This document shows, in pieces, positions 34,164 through 36,796 of a DNA stretch of 36,796 nucleotides. Positions within the stretch are counted from its first letter, which is position 1. Every line of letters starts with the position of its first letter. The notes under the pieces are model-generated. The model was not told where the DNA came from. It did no database searches and saw only the letters and a program-made list of their open reading frames with translations. Both the position numbers and the translations under genes were made by a program. This stretch comes from Atopobacter phocae ATCC BAA-285 (GTDB taxonomy: Bacteria; Bacillota; Bacilli; Lactobacillales; Aerococcaceae). The stretch covers positions 1 to 36,796 of the forward strand of contig NZ_JAGN01000013.1 in assembly GCF_000526675.1 (NCBI RefSeq). Reading direction: 5' to 3'.

Positions 34164-34185
34164 AAAAAAAGAGGGTCCCCTCTTT
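34164..34185 (-). terminator. Terminator-like hairpin in the leader of the transporter operon
   Basis: AAAGAGG and CCTCTTT arms (34168-34185 overall) with a tiny loop, followed on the minus strand by seven T residues. No minus-strand gene ends here, and the transporter ATPase starts about 270 nt further on, so this may be an attenuator or the end of a short RNA. A TATACT hexamer stands about 30 nt upstream on the same strand. Confidence 0.55.
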
Positions 34186-34261
34186 GCATTCCGTACAATT
34201 TTTATCAGTATATTCGTTTGAATCGCTCTTTTAGACGAAGCAGTCGTTGTCGTAATACACC

Positions 34262-34290
34262 TTTAGAAGTGAATAACTTTGTTGTATAAT
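34262..34290 (+). promoter_or_regulatory. Promoter of the rightward two-component system
   Basis: -35 TTTAGA (34262-34267, four of six), 17-bp spacer, -10 TATAAT (34285-34290, perfect). GGAGGTG at 34301-34307 is the ribosome-binding site for ATG 34316. Confidence 0.7.
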
Positions 34291-34315
34291 TTAATCAATT
34301 GGAGGTGCTATCAAT

Positions 34316-35014
34316 ATGAACGCTGAGTCACCATTATTGAAGAAACATATATTAATCGTAGATGACGATGTATCATTAAATCGTTCGATTAAAGACATCC
34401 TCATTAGTAGAGGATTTAAAAATATTAGTTGTGCATACAGTATCAGTGAAGGCATTGATATTTTCTCAGTATCATCGATTGATTTAATTATTCTTGATGT
34501 AATGCTTCCCGACGGAGAGGGTTATTTACTCGCAAAATATGTCAGAAAAACTTCTGATGTTCCCATATTATTTTTAACGGCTAAAAATAATCCGGATGAT
34601 GAGATTCGAGGTTTGGATTCAGGTGGTGATGACTTTGTTACGAAGCCTTTTCTGCCTAAAGTTTTAACTTATCGCATCATTGCTTTATTAAGACGATCAT
34701 ACAAAAATGAATCTGAAGTCATTCATTTAACTTCTTGTACGATTGATTTAAACAACGCCAGTGTAGAAAAAAATGGCCAATACCTCTCACTCACTCCAAC
34801 TGAAATACAGATACTTCGAAAACTTTACGTCAATAAAAACTATATCGTTTCAACAGAATCCATATGTGATACGGTTTGGGGGCTTGAAAGTTATGGTTAT
34901 GAAAAATCATTGATGGTTCATATTCGGAATATTAGAGAAAAAATAGAATTAACCCCATCAAAACCCATCCATTTGATTACGGTTAAAGGGCTTGGCTATA
35001 AACTCAAAGTCTGA
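34316..35014 (+). CDS. OmpR-family response regulator, second system
   Basis: 232 residues. Receiver with IVDDD at the N terminus and phospho-acceptor Asp61 (LIILDVMLPDGEG), then a winged helix (about 135-232) ending in KGLGYKLKV. Transcribed away from the second LanFEG-type transporter, which it probably controls. The kinase gene follows after a short gap. Confidence 0.9.
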   Translation: MNAESPLLKKHILIVDDDVSLNRSIKDILISRGFKNISCAYSISEGIDIFSVSSIDLIILDVMLPDGEGYLLAKYVRKTSDVPILFLTAKNNPDDEIRGLDSGGDDFVTKPFLPKVLTYRIIALLRRSYKNESEVIHLTSCTIDLNNASVEKNGQYLSLTPTEIQILRKLYVNKNYIVSTESICDTVWGLESYGYEKSLMVHIRNIREKIELTPSKPIHLITVKGLGYKLKV

Positions 35015-35032
35015 TTGCATGAGGAGATTTCT

Positions 35033-36412
35033 ATGAATATTTTTAAAAAAAGTATCCTAAAATTTATTTTATCTTTTCTTTTTATTATCTTGATTGATAT
35101 TTTACTGTTATTTTTCTCGGTTAACTATATACGTAATCATCAGTCTGCTCTTCAAATTATTGAAACCATTTCTTCTAATATTAATTATTCAAACGACCGG
35201 TATAAAGTTAATCCAGTCGCAGATCGACTCATCAAAGAGGAAAAACTATGGGTGATGATTATCGACAAAGATAGTGGCAGAGAAAAATTTAATATCCACA
35301 AGCCTGATCACATTGATGATCATTTTGACTATGCCGATGTTGTTAAATTTTCTCGATACTATTTGAACGACTATCCTATTTTCTCTCAAGTTAAAGAAAA
35401 AGATAATGATATTTATTTAATTGCATTTCCAAAAAATCGCATCGTTCGATATAATTCAAATTATTTTGAAATCAATCGAATTAAAATTTTCCCATTTATT
35501 ATTTTATCTATAATATTTTTAAATTGTTTATTCTGCTTTGTTTTATATACATATAGTGTGACCTTCTTAAATCGTAAGATGAAACCCATTATTAATGCGA
35601 TAGCAACGTTACCAAATGGTTTAAACAAAGAGATTACTTCTGTGCAAGAATTAGATCGACTCACTTTAGCAGTTAATTCTGCTAATCAAAAACTTCGAAC
35701 CAACGAAGCATTTAAAGAAAATTGGATTTCTGGCATAGCACATGATATAAAAACGCCACTCTCCGTTATTGTATCTAATACTGCTTTGGCCATTGAGAAG
35801 ACGAATAACGAATATCTTCTTAAACATTTACAAACGACATTAATGGAAAGTTATTATATTCAAAATTTAATAAATGATCTCAATATTTTTGCTCGATTAA
35901 CTAATGGCAATTTAAAATTAAATTTAGAACTAGTTGATATTATTCCTTTCTTTAAAGAAATAATCATTCAAATAATTAATCAAGAAATTTGGGAAGCATT
36001 CAATTTTGAGTTCATACCAGATTCCCGTCTAACAGGAAAGAAAATGAAGATTGAAAAAGCGCTTGTCTCTCGAGTGTTTCATAATTTAATTTATAACTCT
36101 GTTCTTCACAATCCCTTAGGATGTGACATTAAAATTATCCTTGAATATGTTTCGGATCATCGTTTTAATATTATCGTCCGTGACAATGGGGCAGGCGTTT
36201 CACCAGAACGATTAAAAAGTATTAATGACTATAACATTGAAGAATTTAATTTTGATATTTCTGGCGTTCGAAGAAGCGGTATGGGACTTAAAATTTCTCA
36301 ACAAATCATTGATTTACATGATGGCCAATTGATACTTACAAGTCAGCAAGGAGAATATTTCCAATCGTCTATTAATCTGCCACTTCATTCCACCCATACG
36401 CAAGATAATTAA
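35033..36412 (+). CDS. Sensor histidine kinase, second system
   Basis: 459 residues from ATG 35033, with GAGGAG upstream; an in-frame TTG 18 bases earlier precedes the ribosome-binding site. Two membrane segments (about 7-30 and 150-175) bracket an extracytoplasmic domain of about 115 residues. HisKA motif WISGIAHDIKTPLSVIVSN with His237, N box HNLIYNSVLHNP, G box RDNGAGVSPE and GMGLKIS. Same architecture as the kinase at 26882-28246, so the two systems are probably paralogous. Confidence 0.88.
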   Translation: MNIFKKSILKFILSFLFIILIDILLLFFSVNYIRNHQSALQIIETISSNINYSNDRYKVNPVADRLIKEEKLWVMIIDKDSGREKFNIHKPDHIDDHFDYADVVKFSRYYLNDYPIFSQVKEKDNDIYLIAFPKNRIVRYNSNYFEINRIKIFPFIILSIIFLNCLFCFVLYTYSVTFLNRKMKPIINAIATLPNGLNKEITSVQELDRLTLAVNSANQKLRTNEAFKENWISGIAHDIKTPLSVIVSNTALAIEKTNNEYLLKHLQTTLMESYYIQNLINDLNIFARLTNGNLKLNLELVDIIPFFKEIIIQIINQEIWEAFNFEFIPDSRLTGKKMKIEKALVSRVFHNLIYNSVLHNPLGCDIKIILEYVSDHRFNIIVRDNGAGVSPERLKSINDYNIEEFNFDISGVRRSGMGLKISQQIIDLHDGQLILTSQQGEYFQSSINLPLHSTHTQDN

Positions 36413-36443
36413 GTTCAAGTTTGACTTAATGTTTAATTGATAA

Positions 36444-36475
36444 AGTTGATGATTAAAGATATCAACTCTATTTTT
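36444..36475 (+). terminator. Probable terminator after the second kinase gene
   Basis: AGTTGAT (36444-36450) pairs with ATCAACT (36461-36467), followed by CTATTTTT. It lies 32 nt after the kinase stop. A wider pairing of TTGACTTA with TAAGTCAA surrounds it. Confidence 0.65.
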
Positions 36476-36478
36476 AAG

Positions 36479-36796
36479 TCAAGTCCATAATCTTGTGTAA
36501 AAGTTTCTAGTACAATGTTCTATACTCTCTTACTGGTTAAACTTGATATACTTTCTTTTAGAACTGATCCATTCGTCATGCGTGTCCATCAGGACAGCAC
36601 CAATTAAACGATTGGCTGACACACGATTGGGGAAAATACGAATAATCTTTTCTCTTCGGCGTACTTCTTGGTTCAATCGTTCAAGAAGATTAGTACTTTT
36701 TAAACGATTGTGACTCTTATCCATTACTGTGTATTGGAAGGCATCTTCGAAGCCATTATCTAAAGTCTCACAGGCTTTTGCATAGTTCCTTTGATT
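36479..36796 (-). mobile_element. 3' end of an IS256-family insertion sequence
   Basis: A terminal-repeat-like stretch at about 36479-36503 (CAAGTCCATAATCTTGTG and onward) resembles IS256-type inverted repeats. The element then continues to the window edge with the C-terminal part of its transposase on the minus strand. The exact end base is uncertain. Confidence 0.7.
36530..36796 (-). CDS. IS256-family transposase, C-terminal part (partial)
   Basis: 88 residues; the frame is open to the window edge, so the N terminus is missing. The block LKSTNLLERLNQEVRRREKI, then RIFPNRVSANRLIGAVLMD and HDEWISSKRKYIKF is the conserved C terminus of IS256-family (mutator-type) DDE transposases. The ending is intact with a stop at 36530. 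Confidence 0.9.
   Translation of the reverse strand, partial: NQRNYAKACETLDNGFEDAFQYTVMDKSHNRLKSTNLLERLNQEVRRREKIIRIFPNRVSANRLIGAVLMDTHDEWISSKRKYIKFNQ

Noticed and set aside
1-36796. CRISPR arrays, tRNA or rRNA genes
   Set aside because: No regularly spaced repeats, tRNA cloverleaf or rRNA segments were recognised on either strand; a dedicated scan was not possible.

Overview
The window looks like chromosomal DNA from a low-GC Firmicute of the order Lactobacillales, most likely Streptococcus or a close relative. This rests on gene content: an FCT/PI-2-type pilus cluster, a streptococcal-type SirTM/MacroD/GcvH-L operon, a decayed blp/com-type bacteriocin locus, an LPXTG surface protein, and IS3- and IS256-family insertion sequences. 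No 16S rRNA or other taxonomic marker is present, so the genus is inferred. Almost every gene is on the minus strand. The window is bounded by a truncated IS3-family element on the left and a truncated IS256-family element on the right, as expected for an accessory region.

Layout. (1) 1-327: 3' end of an IS3-family element. (2) 382-3125: three-gene operon of a TrmB-like regulator, a TauE/SafE-type exporter and an ornithine cyclodeaminase-like enzyme, behind a strong promoter overlapped by a perfect palindrome. (3) 3407-7507: a 1366-residue LPXTG surface protein with a right-handed beta-helix-like centre and two G5-type modules. (4) 7802-13951: the lipoylation/ADP-ribosylation operon, transcribed lipL-like, OYE, LLM, gcvH-L, macroD, sirTM, lplA2. 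(5) 14219-17511: ABC exporter plus NarL-type two-component system. (6) 17670-22938: pilus operon of ancillary protein, SipA-like chaperone with both catalytic residues lost, backbone pilin, class B sortase and basal/anchor pilin. (7) 23161-25956: remnant of a pheromone-regulated class II bacteriocin locus, with a ComB/BlpB-like accessory pseudogene, a histidine kinase lacking its N terminus, a possible immunity peptide, a broken double-glycine peptide and divergent 21-bp-period regulator boxes, all between two copies of a 65-bp terminator repeat. (8) 25951-26765: a frameshifted gene of unknown function. (9) 26882-36412: two neighbouring LanFEG/BcrA-type ABC transporters, each with its own OmpR-type two-component system, a typical arrangement for lantibiotic or cell-envelope antibiotic sensing and resistance. 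One permease carries a one-base frameshift. (10) 36479-36796: IS256-family end.

How the parts fit. The operon in (4) should lipoylate a dedicated GcvH-like carrier and reversibly ADP-ribosylate it, with two flavin oxidoreductases acting in the same redox-stress circuit. The rest of the window concerns the cell surface and competition: adhesin, pilus, bacteriocin remnants and peptide-antibiotic defence. The two one-base losses both lie in T runs of coding strands (A runs as printed), so consensus error in homopolymers must be excluded before biological decay is accepted.
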